Source of the DNA: Halobacteroidaceae bacterium
GTDB lineage: Bacteria; Bacillota; Halanaerobiia; B1SED10-174
Reading direction: 5' to 3'
DNA length: 6,795 nt
Assembly (NCBI GenBank): GCA_003550445.1
Contig: PUKG01000114.1
Span: 1 to 6,795 of the forward strand
The notes under the pieces are model-generated. The model was not told the DNA's origin and did not search any database. It saw nothing but the letters and a program-made list of their open reading frames with translations. Positions 1 to 6,069 of the stretch are shown in pieces (position 1 is the stretch's first letter; each line of letters starts with the position of its first letter). A program made the position numbers and the translations under genes.

Positions 1-1406
1 AAGCAGTAGGAATTGATATTCTTTTTCTTGATGAGAGGGAAGGGGATCAGGACCTTGCCCTGGCCATGAGCAAAGGGAAAACCTTCATTCCCATGTCCCT
101 TGATTTAGGGCTTTTGAGAAGGTTGCATACCGAAACAGCTTTTATCAGAACTAAGACTTCTCCCCCTCCCACCCTATCCGGGGAGGCTTACGGGGTAGGG
201 CACGTTAACTACCTGGCTGACAGGGATGGGATAATCCGGAGGTTCCCATTTGTCGAGGATGTTGAGGGTTGGTTTGAGTTAATTGCCCGGGAGGTTGCTG
301 GTAACAGAACGTGGGATGATCTATCTTTTTCTAATTCCTTTATCTCTTTTTCTGCTCCTGGAAATCCTTTCCCCACCATTTCCTTTAAAGATCTTTTAGC
401 CGAGAATTTCGACCCCGAATTACTGGAAAATAGAGTGGTTCTGGTTGGAAGTACCGATCCCACACTGGGGGATCTTGTAATGACACCATTTTCTAACCAT
501 GGATTTGTCCCCGGTGTTGTGCTTGGGGCCCATGCCATTAACACTTTGGTCCAGGGAGAGGAAATTGTCCGCCTCAACATCCACAATGTTTTGATCATTA
601 TTGCCCTGATTTTCCTTGCTAACTGGCTGTTTTCCTCCCGGAGCAATTTCAACAGCATTGTCTTTTTTATCCTTGCTCAAATTATCCTAATTTTTATTGT
701 TGGCCATTACCTTTTCTCTTCCGGGCACCTTTTAGATAGAGTCCCCCTTTTAATGGGGACATCCCTGCAGGGGGGAATTCTCCTTTATGACCTTATTATT
801 CGGGGAGAAACCCGGCAAAAAAAATTAAAAAACCTATTCCAGCGGTATTTACCTCCGGAAATAGTTGATAGAATAACAACAAACCCCGAAATCGTAAACC
901 TTGAAGGGGAAAGCAAAAAAGTTGCTGCTCTTTTTGTAGACTTACGAGGTTTTACAGTCTGGGCCAGTGGCAGGGAATCAAAAGAAACGGTAAATACCCT
1001 TAATATATTTTTCCGTTTAGTTACTGATATAGCAATGCAAAACGGTGGGACTTTAGATAAGTTTTTAGGGGATGGAGCATTAATAATTTTTGGAGCCCCC
1101 TTACCCCTGGAAAATAGCCTTGATAAGGCAATCAAAACTGTAGCGGAAATTAATATAGAATTAGAAAAGATTGGGTTCCCTCTTTCTTTAGGAGCAGGAT
1201 TAGAAATCGGAGAAGTAATAGCCGGTAATATCGGCTCTGAAAAAAGATTGGAATATACGGTTATTGGGTCACCGGTTAACACTGCAAGCCACCTTGAAGA
1301 AAGGGCAAGACCGGGAGAATTAATTTTAGGTCCTTCTGCTGCCAAACAATACCTGGGGAAAAAAGAAAACCAGTTGACCATAAAAATCAAAGAACTGGGG
1401 ATGTGA
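1..1406 (+). CDS. CHASE2-domain class III adenylate/guanylate cyclase, 5'-truncated by the window
   Basis: This is a membrane receptor cyclase that makes a cyclic nucleotide, most likely cAMP from ATP. The reading frame is open back to base 3 and the residues before the ATG at 66 (AVGIDILFLDE...GDQDLALAM) look like CHASE2, so the true start lies upstream of the window. Numbering from that ATG: CHASE2 sensor to about residue 168, three hydrophobic segments near 172-190, 197-217 and 225-246, then a catalytic domain at about 285-446. Visible catalytic residues are the metal-binding D292 (FVDLRGFT) and D336 (KFLGDG), purine-selecting K332 and T398 (EYTVIG), and transition-state N405. The usual arginine four residues later is H409, so activity is not certain. 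K332 with T398 is the bacterial ATP-selective pattern. Only 4 bases separate it from the FecR-like gene, so the two are co-transcribed and probably translationally coupled. Confidence 0.93.
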   Translation, partial: AVGIDILFLDEREGDQDLALAMSKGKTFIPMSLDLGLLRRLHTETAFIRTKTSPPPTLSGEAYGVGHVNYLADRDGIIRRFPFVEDVEGWFELIAREVAGNRTWDDLSFSNSFISFSAPGNPFPTISFKDLLAENFDPELLENRVVLVGSTDPTLGDLVMTPFSNHGFVPGVVLGAHAINTLVQGEEIVRLNIHNVLIIIALIFLANWLFSSRSNFNSIVFFILAQIILIFIVGHYLFSSGHLLDRVPLLMGTSLQGGILLYDLIIRGETRQKKLKNLFQRYLPPEIVDRITTNPEIVNLEGESKKVAALFVDLRGFTVWASGRESKETVNTLNIFFRLVTDIAMQNGGTLDKFLGDGALIIFGAPLPLENSLDKAIKTVAEINIELEKIGFPLSLGAGLEIGEVIAGNIGSEKRLEYTVIGSPVNTASHLEERARPGELILGPSAAKQYLGKKENQLTIKIKELGM

Positions 1407-1410
1407 GATT

Positions 1411-2100
1411 ATGAAAGCGAAATTTTTATTGATAATTATTTTTCTTCTTGTCTTTTCATTAGTAGTTTTTTCTAATACTCCTGATGATTCTCTAAAAGTA
1501 AAAATAATTGAACTGGATGGCCAGGCCCGCCTGCAAAGAGATATTCCCTGGTGGCAATTCTGGAAAAACACACCCCTTAGCCCTGAGGATTTTTTAATTG
1601 AGGGGGACAGGGTCCAAACCCTTTCTGGTACTAATTTATTTATGGAGTTCCCAGATAATTCTACAGTTTGGGTTGGCCCTCGGTCATTATTCCGAATAAA
1701 AAAAGTAAGTGATGAGAAAAATAGCCTTTACATGAGCCGGGGAACCCTTGGAGCAAGGGTTATCCATTTAATTGAGGGAATAATTACCTTTGAGGTTGAA
1801 ACCCCAAGTGCCGTTGCTGCCGTTAGAGGAACGGAATTTTCCCTTATAGTTGACCGAAATAAAACAATAATAACGGTTTATGAAGGAGTTGTATCATTTA
1901 CTTCCGAAAGGGTTGAAGTTTTGGTTGGACCTGGAGAAACTATGCAGGCAATAAAAGGTGAACCCCCTTCCTCTTTCTCCCCCCTTTCAACCACAATTAC
2001 AGGAATAACTCTTATTGATCCCGAAAAATCCCAAGGAATGCCGGATTGGGTCAGGGAAAAACTTGGGGATAAAATCCCTGACCATGCAGGTAATCCATGA
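1411..2100 (+). CDS. Exported FecR-domain protein
   Basis: A 229-residue protein with an N-terminal signal sequence or anchor (MKAK followed by a hydrophobic run to about residue 20) and no other membrane segment. A FecR-type beta-rich domain covers roughly residues 60-175; the hallmark is ETPSAVAAVRGTEFSLIVD (130-148) followed by a YEGVVSF strand. An unusual Trp-rich WWQFWKN stretch is at 47-53. Classical FecR passes a periplasmic signal to a sigma factor, but no sigma factor or TonB receptor is visible here, so the role is more likely structural or sensory at the cell surface. Starting 4 bases after the cyclase stop, with only a weak G-rich ribosome site inside the cyclase end, it is probably coupled to the cyclase. 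Since CHASE2 faces outside the cytoplasm, this protein could be its partner; that is inference from gene order only. Confidence 0.85.
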   Translation: MKAKFLLIIIFLLVFSLVVFSNTPDDSLKVKIIELDGQARLQRDIPWWQFWKNTPLSPEDFLIEGDRVQTLSGTNLFMEFPDNSTVWVGPRSLFRIKKVSDEKNSLYMSRGTLGARVIHLIEGIITFEVETPSAVAAVRGTEFSLIVDRNKTIITVYEGVVSFTSERVEVLVGPGETMQAIKGEPPSSFSPLSTTITGITLIDPEKSQGMPDWVREKLGDKIPDHAGNP

Positions 2101-2130
2101 GATCTCTCACATAAATTAGGAGGTTAGAAG

Positions 2131-2814
2131 ATGGATTGCTCTGAGTTGGATTTCCTTTCACATTTAGAACTCTTTTCTTCCCTGGAAAAGGAGGACCTGG
2201 AGAAAATTGCCCGGGTTGTATCTCCCCGTACTTTTTCAAAGGGGGAAATTGTTTTCATGGAAGACGACCCGGGAGACAGGCTTTTTATTTTAAAAAAAGG
2301 ATGGGTAAAAATATTAAAAGTTTCTCCCGAGGGCAAAGAAAAAACCCTTGCCATTCTTGGCCCCCGCGACTGCCTTGGAGAACTTGCTATCCTTGACGGG
2401 CAAGGTCGATCCGGAATGGCCCAGGCTTTAACCAAACTCGAAACCCTGCAAATAAGTTCAAATGATTTTTCAAAAGTTTTAAAAGATTCTCCCCGTATTG
2501 CACTTGCCCTCCTCCCCGTTCTTACTACAAGGCTTAGGAAGGCCAACAGGGAAGTTGAAAAGCTCATTTTCCAGGACGTTTACCACCGACTTCTTTCTTA
2601 TTTCTTTGAAAATGGGACCCATAAAGGAGATAGTCTTTTTGTTAAGAGGCTTCCTCAGCGGGAAATTGCAAGCTTAATCGGAACTTCCCGGGAAACCGTT
2701 TCCAGGCTTTTTGGAGAATTAATTGACAAGGACCTGATTGAAATTGAAAAGGAATGCATTGTAGCAAAATATGATTTACTTCGCCATCAACTGGGGGACG
2801 GAACCTTTACCTAA
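2131..2814 (+). CDS. Crp/Fnr-family transcription regulator
   Basis: A 227-residue cytoplasmic cNMP-binding-type DNA regulator of normal family length. The cNMP domain spans about residues 8-125, with a well-kept phosphate-binding cassette GELAILDGQGRS (83-94): E84 for the ribose, R93-S94 for the phosphate. A long dimerisation helix (about 122-150) leads to a winged helix at 170-220. The recognition helix TSRETVSRLF carries R187, E188 and R192, equivalent to R180, E181 and R185 of E. coli CRP, which read TGTGA half-sites. The adenine-contacting T127/S128 of E. coli CRP align with A138/N139, so cAMP is likely but not proven. There is no cysteine cluster for an Fe-S centre (only C3, C81, C209), which argues against FNR. 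A strong site, AGGAGGT at 2118-2124, sits 6 bases before the ATG. Its place after a cyclase suggests it reads that cyclase's product. Confidence 0.93.
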   Translation: MDCSELDFLSHLELFSSLEKEDLEKIARVVSPRTFSKGEIVFMEDDPGDRLFILKKGWVKILKVSPEGKEKTLAILGPRDCLGELAILDGQGRSGMAQALTKLETLQISSNDFSKVLKDSPRIALALLPVLTTRLRKANREVEKLIFQDVYHRLLSYFFENGTHKGDSLFVKRLPQREIASLIGTSRETVSRLFGELIDKDLIEIEKECIVAKYDLLRHQLGDGTFT

Positions 2815-2843
2815 TTTTTGCCAAAAATTTAAGGTACAACCAT

Positions 2844-2868
2844 AAAAAAGGGCTTTTGGCCCTTTTTT
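2844..2868. terminator. Bidirectional intrinsic terminator between convergent crp-like and SARP genes
   Basis: A perfect 10-bp stem (AAAAAAGGGC at 2844-2853 with GCCCTTTTTT at 2859-2868) has a 5-base loop and T runs on both strands. It ends the cyclase-fecR-crp operon from the left. On the minus strand it serves the SARP-type gene, whose TAA stop (2868-2870) abuts the stem. Confidence 0.9.
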
Positions 2869-4046
2869 TATATTTTTTGTAATTTGCTTTCAATATTTAA
2901 ATCGAACTTTTTCCAGTCTGGAGGGATCCTTTCTCTTAGTCTACCAATGATTGCCTCAATATCAGTCTGATTAGTATTATTTAGAAGAGCCAGGAAATTT
3001 TGATCCCCCCATTTACAAATTACATCACCTTTTCTGAGGGTTTTCATCAATATTTTTTGGAACTCCTGACTTACAATCCCTCCCGCACCGGGAGGAAGAT
3101 TGCCCTTTAGGTCAAGGAAAACTAAAAATCCTGGTTTTTCCGCCCTTTCAGTGCGGTTTTTTTCGATTTGATAAATAGTTGAAAAGGTTTCCAGCTCGCT
3201 TATCACAGCTCCATTTCCCTTGCCAAAGCTTTTAAGGCGGTTCAGCAGATCTCCCGTTTGAGGGTCTAGGCCAAGTTTGTTTTTCAGGGTTTCTCCCATT
3301 TTCTTTAACTCGGGAGGAAGGTCAAGGTTGTTTTCTCTAAACAATAAAGCAGCTTCCTCGTATTGAATTAAAGCAAGCCCAGTTTTATTTGAGTCAATGA
3401 GGGATTGGAGAGAAAGGGTATGTAATTGTTCTTCCAGGGGAACTATTCTCAATCCATCTTCACATAATTCCCAGGCTTCTTTATACAAACCCATTTTTCG
3501 CATTAAATTATTGGCTTCGAGCATTGCTTCTAAAAACATTTCTCTATATTTCTTTTTCTTTGAACTTGCCCAAAAAGAATTTGGAACTTCAGCCAAAAAA
3601 TTCCCCTGGTAAAGTGATAAAGCTTTCTGATAATAAGAAATTGCTTCTTTGGTAGAATCATCTGCAAGAGATTGAGCTTTTTTTATTAGTTCTTCAAATT
3701 CCTCAATATCCAACCAGTAATCAGAACTTTCATTAAACCTATAATTTCCCGCTGAACAGATGATATAATTTTCCGAGGGTTCATTAGGTATTTTACCTTT
3801 TAAAGTTTTACGAAGTTGAAATACCAGGCTTTTTAATGCCTCGCCGGGGTTTACACTTTCCTCTAAACCTAGATAGTTAAAGATTTGATCTGTGGGAAGG
3901 GTTTGTCCTTTATAAGTAATAAGCAACTGGAAAAGCCGCCAGCGTTTGCTCAAGCGCTGATCTTCCGAAGAAATCATTATTTCTCCCCTTTTTACTTCAA
4001 AACGGCCGAGGGTTCTTATCTTAAGGGTATTTTTATTTACTTTCAT
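2868..4046 (-). CDS. SARP/BTAD-type transcription regulator with degenerate GGDEF-like C-terminus
   Basis: A 392-residue cytoplasmic protein. Residues about 7-106 form an OmpR/SARP-like winged helix (TLGRFEV; RWRLFQLL; ALKSLVFQLRKTL; NYRF). Residues about 112-258 form a BTAD all-helical TPR-like domain (WLDIEEFEEL; AISYYQKALSLYQGNFLAE). Residues about 285-392 resemble a GGDEF domain: IYQIEKNRTER, FLVFLDLKG, then LRKGDVICKWGDQNFLALL at 337-355. The signature is GDQNF instead of GGDEF and the region is short, so no cyclase activity is expected; it may bind a nucleotide or only mediate contacts. The ATG at 4046 is preferred because AAGGTGG lies 8 bases upstream. An in-frame TTG at 4115 would add 23 residues but has no ribosome site and precedes the conserved domain. 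BTAD regulators usually activate nearby genes; the divergent acetamidase-family gene is the obvious candidate. A CRP box precedes this gene. Confidence 0.85.
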   Translation of the reverse strand: MKVNKNTLKIRTLGRFEVKRGEIMISSEDQRLSKRWRLFQLLITYKGQTLPTDQIFNYLGLEESVNPGEALKSLVFQLRKTLKGKIPNEPSENYIICSAGNYRFNESSDYWLDIEEFEELIKKAQSLADDSTKEAISYYQKALSLYQGNFLAEVPNSFWASSKKKKYREMFLEAMLEANNLMRKMGLYKEAWELCEDGLRIVPLEEQLHTLSLQSLIDSNKTGLALIQYEEAALLFRENNLDLPPELKKMGETLKNKLGLDPQTGDLLNRLKSFGKGNGAVISELETFSTIYQIEKNRTERAEKPGFLVFLDLKGNLPPGAGGIVSQEFQKILMKTLRKGDVICKWGDQNFLALLNNTNQTDIEAIIGRLRERIPPDWKKFDLNIESKLQKI

Positions 4047-4054
4047 TTTCCCCA

Positions 4055-4061
4055 CCACCTT
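4055..4061 (-). promoter_or_regulatory. Ribosome binding site deciding the SARP start
   Basis: On the minus strand this reads AAGGTGG and lies 8 bases before the ATG at 4046. The alternative TTG start at 4115 has no purine-rich site before it, so this site favours the shorter, 392-residue product. Confidence 0.7.
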
Positions 4062-4188
4062 CAAAGACTCTTCCCAGGTTTTATACCCTCGATATTTTAA
4101 ATGTTTTTCAGTCAAAAAAATATACGAATAGCTTCCTGCAAAAATCCCTTAGCCACGTATACCCACTAATAATTATGCGCTTTTTTTT

Positions 4189-4194
4189 TATAAT
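4189..4194 (+). promoter_or_regulatory. Possible -10 element (TATAAT) facing the acetamidase-family gene
   Basis: A perfect TATAAT on the plus strand predicts a start near 4201. The -35 region at 4166-4171 (CTAATA) is a poor match. If used, the CRP box at 4217-4232 would lie at about +17 to +32 and could block elongation. A weaker alternative -10, TATTAA at 4275-4280, would place the CRP box near -62, a class I activation position. Which promoter drives the gene cannot be decided from sequence alone. Confidence 0.3.
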
Positions 4195-4195
4195 A
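4190..4195 (-). promoter_or_regulatory. -10 element (TATTAT) of the predicted SARP-gene promoter
   Basis: On the minus strand this reads TATTAT, five of six matches to TATAAT, and predicts a transcription start near 4183 and a leader of about 137 bases. No good -35 hexamer is present. Instead a CRP box is centred exactly 41.5 bases upstream of that start, the standard position for class II activator-dependent promoters. The element overlaps a plus-strand TATAAT at 4189-4194, so only one direction may be used. Confidence 0.5.
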
Positions 4196-4216
4196 CTAAA
4201 ATCCTGGAAAATCTTT

Positions 4217-4232
4217 AGTGACCCCGCTCACA
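4217..4232. promoter_or_regulatory. CRP-type operator (AGTGA-N6-TCACA)
   Basis: Nine of the ten conserved positions of the E. coli CRP box TGTGA-N6-TCACA match, with spacer CCCCGC, and the 3' flank continues as TTT like the extended consensus. The Crp-like protein at 2131-2814 keeps the residues that read this motif. The centre, 4224.5, is at -41.5 for the predicted minus-strand SARP promoter. A hairpin reading (GTGA/TCAC followed by eight T) is possible but has only 4 base pairs. Confidence 0.7.
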
Positions 4233-4380
4233 TTTTTTTTGGTTAAAGCGTAAAAACCACGTAAGTTTGGGAGGTATTAAAAATTAAAAAAAGAATACTT
4301 TAATTAGCAAGACAAAAAAACCAGACAATTTTTTCCTGTGTTAGGATTGCTCCAATTTTGAAAAAAAGGAGGGGCTTTGG
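4233..4380 (+). other. Leader region before the acetamidase-family gene
   Basis: This is the rest of the 334-base gap between the divergent genes. It is AT-rich, with a run of eight T at 4233-4240 directly after the CRP box and a strong ribosome site, AGGAGG at 4367-4372, eight bases before the ATG. A GGGAGG at 4269-4274 is not followed by a usable start codon. I recognise no riboswitch, RNA gene or terminator in it. Confidence 0.4.
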
Positions 4381-5667
4381 ATGCCGGAAAAAGAAGTCAG
4401 AACAAAAGAGATGGTTTGGGTTCTTGACCCTAATCAAAAAATGCTTGGTCCAGTGGCAAACGGAGGAAAAATAGTTGCTCACACTTCTCCGGGGTGTTGG
4501 GGACCAATGATAACCCCCGAAGGACCAAGCGGACACGAAGTAACAAAACCCGTAGAAGTGGAAGGCGCGGAAGTCGGAGATGCAGTTGCTTTGAAAATAA
4601 AAAAAGTGAAAATCCTTTCCACTGCAACCGTCTCAGGAACGGATCAACCAAAGGAAGGTTATTTCAATGGAGACCCATTTGTTGCCGCGAGGTGTCCGGT
4701 CTGTAATATTAACAATCCGGACTGTGAAATAGTTGGCACCGGGGAAGAGAGTATAAGGTGTAAGGAATGTGGAAAACCGGTAACTCCCTTTGGCTTTGGC
4801 TCTGGTTATACCATGGTATTTGACCAGGAAACAAATACAGCAATAACTTTAAACCTTGAGGGAAGTGAAGAAGTTGCGAAGAATGCCAAAGAAATGTCTT
4901 TCCTTCCTCCTGAATCAAAACAATACCCGATTAACCTCTGGGCAAAGGCCGATCTTCCGGGGGTAGTCACCCGAGTCAGACCTATGATCGGAAATATTGG
5001 AAGTTGCCCTTCTGTTCCATTCCCGTCCTCCCATAACGCCGGAGATTTTGGGCAATTCCTTGTTGATGCTCCCCACGATTATGCTCTAACAAAAGAACAA
5101 CTTTCCCATCGAACCGATGGCCATATGGATTCAGATGAAGTCCGAGAAGGAACAATCCTGCTGGTTCCAGTAAAAGTTCCGGGAGCTGGAATCTATATCG
5201 GAGATGTCCATGCGATGCAAGGAGATGGCGAAATTGCCGGACATACCACTGATGTAAGTGCTGAAGTTGAAATAGAGGTTGAGGTAATTAAAGGATTAAA
5301 GCTTGACGGCCCCATTCTTCTACCAAATAAAGAGGACCTGCCTTTCTTGGCCCAACCCCACGACTCTAATTTAAAAGAAGCCGCCAGAAAACTTGCCGAA
5401 CAATATAAACCCCCACTCGAAGGAGAAGTTTTTCCTCTCCAGTGCTTTGGAACCGGAGCAAACCTAAATGAAGCCGTGGAAAATGGATTGAACCGGATAT
5501 CCGAGCTTTTAACTATGCCTCTTGATGAGGTAAAAAACAGGGTAACTATTGCTGGATCTATTTCCATTAGCAGACTTCCCGGGGTGGTACAGATAACCGC
5601 AATGGTTCCCAGCTACTATTTAAAAAATCTTGGTATAGAAAATCTTTTCCAGGAACAGTATTCTTAA
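4381..5667 (+). CDS. Acetamidase/formamidase-family protein with a four-cysteine CxxC...CxxC segment
   Basis: A 428-residue cytoplasmic protein without signal or membrane segments. The family (FmdA/AmdA) hydrolyses acetamide or formamide to the acid and ammonia; the real substrate here is unknown. Family signatures are the N-terminal PVEVEGAEVGDAVALKI (57-73) and the strongly conserved GDVHAMQGDGEIAGHTTD (274-291), followed by a beta-rich part and a helical C-terminus. Residues 105-130 hold C105-P-V-C108, C115 and C127-K-E-C130, spaced like a small zinc ribbon. I do not associate this with the best-known amidases and read it as an insertion or subfamily mark. It has its own strong ribosome site (AGGAGG, 4367-4372). 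It is divergent from the SARP-type regulator and may be its target. No amide transporter or urea-cycle gene is nearby in the window. Family assignment is firm, exact activity is not. Confidence 0.9.
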   Translation: MPEKEVRTKEMVWVLDPNQKMLGPVANGGKIVAHTSPGCWGPMITPEGPSGHEVTKPVEVEGAEVGDAVALKIKKVKILSTATVSGTDQPKEGYFNGDPFVAARCPVCNINNPDCEIVGTGEESIRCKECGKPVTPFGFGSGYTMVFDQETNTAITLNLEGSEEVAKNAKEMSFLPPESKQYPINLWAKADLPGVVTRVRPMIGNIGSCPSVPFPSSHNAGDFGQFLVDAPHDYALTKEQLSHRTDGHMDSDEVREGTILLVPVKVPGAGIYIGDVHAMQGDGEIAGHTTDVSAEVEIEVEVIKGLKLDGPILLPNKEDLPFLAQPHDSNLKEAARKLAEQYKPPLEGEVFPLQCFGTGANLNEAVENGLNRISELLTMPLDEVKNRVTIAGSISISRLPGVVQITAMVPSYYLKNLGIENLFQEQYS

Positions 5668-5692
5668 AACCGGAAGAAAAAATTTTAATCCC

Positions 5693-5719
5693 AAAAAAAC
5701 CTTCTTTTTAAAGGTCTTT
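5693..5719. terminator. Weak candidate terminator after the acetamidase-family gene
   Basis: ACCTT (5699-5703) can pair with AAGGT (5711-5715) around a 7-base loop. It is flanked by seven A upstream and a short CTTT downstream. The stem is only 5 bp and the plus-strand T tract is poor; the minus strand has a better T run. It is the best candidate in the otherwise featureless AT-rich stretch 5668-5842, which also holds a small GATCC/GGATC hairpin at 5721-5738 and no credible gene. Confidence 0.3.
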
Positions 5720-5842
5720 CGATCCTTTTGCCCGGATCATATAGTTGTCTACTTTTTTTCGGTAAGAAAACACTAAATTAATTCTTAAAGGCATTTTGGT
5801 TTTTTTTTAGAATATTGAAATTATTATCAGATAAAAACAAAC

Positions 5843-5873
5843 TTTACTAACCAATATTTATGAAATTTATAAT
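5843..5873 (+). promoter_or_regulatory. Promoter of the riboswitch-controlled gene
   Basis: A perfect -10 TATAAT at 5868-5873 and a 4/6 match to the -35 (TTTACT, 5843-5848), with a rather long 19-base spacer. The predicted start, near 5880, is three bases before the first paired base of the riboswitch aptamer, which supports the promoter strongly. Confidence 0.65.
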
Positions 5874-5882
5874 CTGTTAAAT

Positions 5883-5976
5883 CCTTTCCGATAAGGGCTA
5901 ACTCTTTTGAAAAAAAGAGGGCGCAAAACCCGAACCTAAGGCCAAAGGCTAAGGTTGTCGGGATACCGAAGAAAGG
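5883..5976 (+). promoter_or_regulatory. Cyclic di-GMP-I (GEMM-I) riboswitch aptamer
   Basis: The element matches the GEMM-I fold. P1 is CCTTTC (5883-5888) with GAAAGG (5971-5976), plus C5889-G5890 with C5967-G5968. The conserved AGGGC-UAAC lead-in (5894-5902) is followed by a hairpin CTCTTTT-GAAA-AAAAGAG (5902-5919) capped by a GNRA tetraloop. Then GGCGCAAAACCC (5920-5931) matches the consensus GACGCAAAGCC, and the last hairpin (5929-5962) carries a tetraloop receptor CCUAAG/UAAGG, one base off the classical CCUAAG/UAUGG. The ligand-contacting positions of the Vibrio Vc2 aptamer map to G5896 (G20), A5925 (A47) and C5966 (C92). G at the first position indicates c-di-GMP rather than the cGAMP-preferring variant, which has A. 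It controls the secreted-protein gene downstream through the terminator at 5988-6019. Confidence 0.9.
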
Positions 5977-5987
5977 AACAGGAATTT

Positions 5988-6019
5988 CCTGTCGACCTTT
6001 TCGGGACGGCAGGTTTTTT
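5988..6019 (+). terminator. Riboswitch expression-platform terminator
   Basis: CCTGTCG (5988-5994) pairs with CGGCAGG (6007-6013) with one G-U pair; CC/GG extends the stem inside, and six T follow (6014-6019). A competing antiterminator is visible: ACAGG (5978-5982) with CCTGT (5988-5992), enclosed by the P1 strand GAAAGG (5971-5976) with CCTTTTC (5996-6002). Ligand-stabilised P1 would remove the outer helix and favour termination, so an OFF switch is predicted. Confidence 0.8.
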
Positions 6020-6069
6020 GTTCCCCGGGAAGGCTGCTAGGTTTTACCTCGGTTTTGGAGGAAAGCAAG

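Noticed and set aside
785..1390. 201-codon minus-strand open frame opposite the cyclase
   Set aside because: It lies wholly within the cyclase coding region, has no recognisable domain or ribosome site, and the plus-strand frame carries clear catalytic motifs.
2096..2111. Second CRP-like box (CATGA-N6-TCACA) just before the crp-like gene, possible autoregulation
   Set aside because: The right half is perfect but the left matches only 3 of 5, it overlaps the fecR stop codon, and no promoter elements are visible nearby; the overlapping TGAGA/TCTCA repeat is short enough to be chance.
4047..4115. Upstream in-frame TTG start for the SARP-type gene (23 extra residues)
   Set aside because: There is no ribosome site before the TTG at 4115, the extra residues fall outside the conserved winged helix, and the ATG at 4046 has AAGGTGG at good spacing.
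4218..4240. GTGA/TCAC hairpin followed by eight T as an intrinsic terminator or attenuator
   Set aside because: The stem is only 4 bp, too weak for termination, and the same bases fit a CRP box much better; no coding transcript would obviously need to stop there.
4233..4380. Riboswitch in the leader of the acetamidase-family gene (for example guanidine-type)
   Set aside because: No conserved ykkC-like or other known aptamer motifs could be found; the leader is simple AT-rich sequence.
5193..5567. 124-codon minus-strand open frame opposite the acetamidase-family gene
   Set aside because: It is the antisense shadow of a strongly conserved family core, with low-complexity Ser-rich translation and no start signals.
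5721..5738. GATCC/GGATC hairpin after the acetamidase-family gene as a terminator or operator
   Set aside because: The stem is only 5 bp with no following T run, and it matches no operator that I recognise.
5883..5976. cGAMP-selective (GEMM-Ib) rather than c-di-GMP riboswitch
   Set aside because: The position equivalent to Vc2 G20 is G (5896), not the A that marks the cGAMP-preferring variant.
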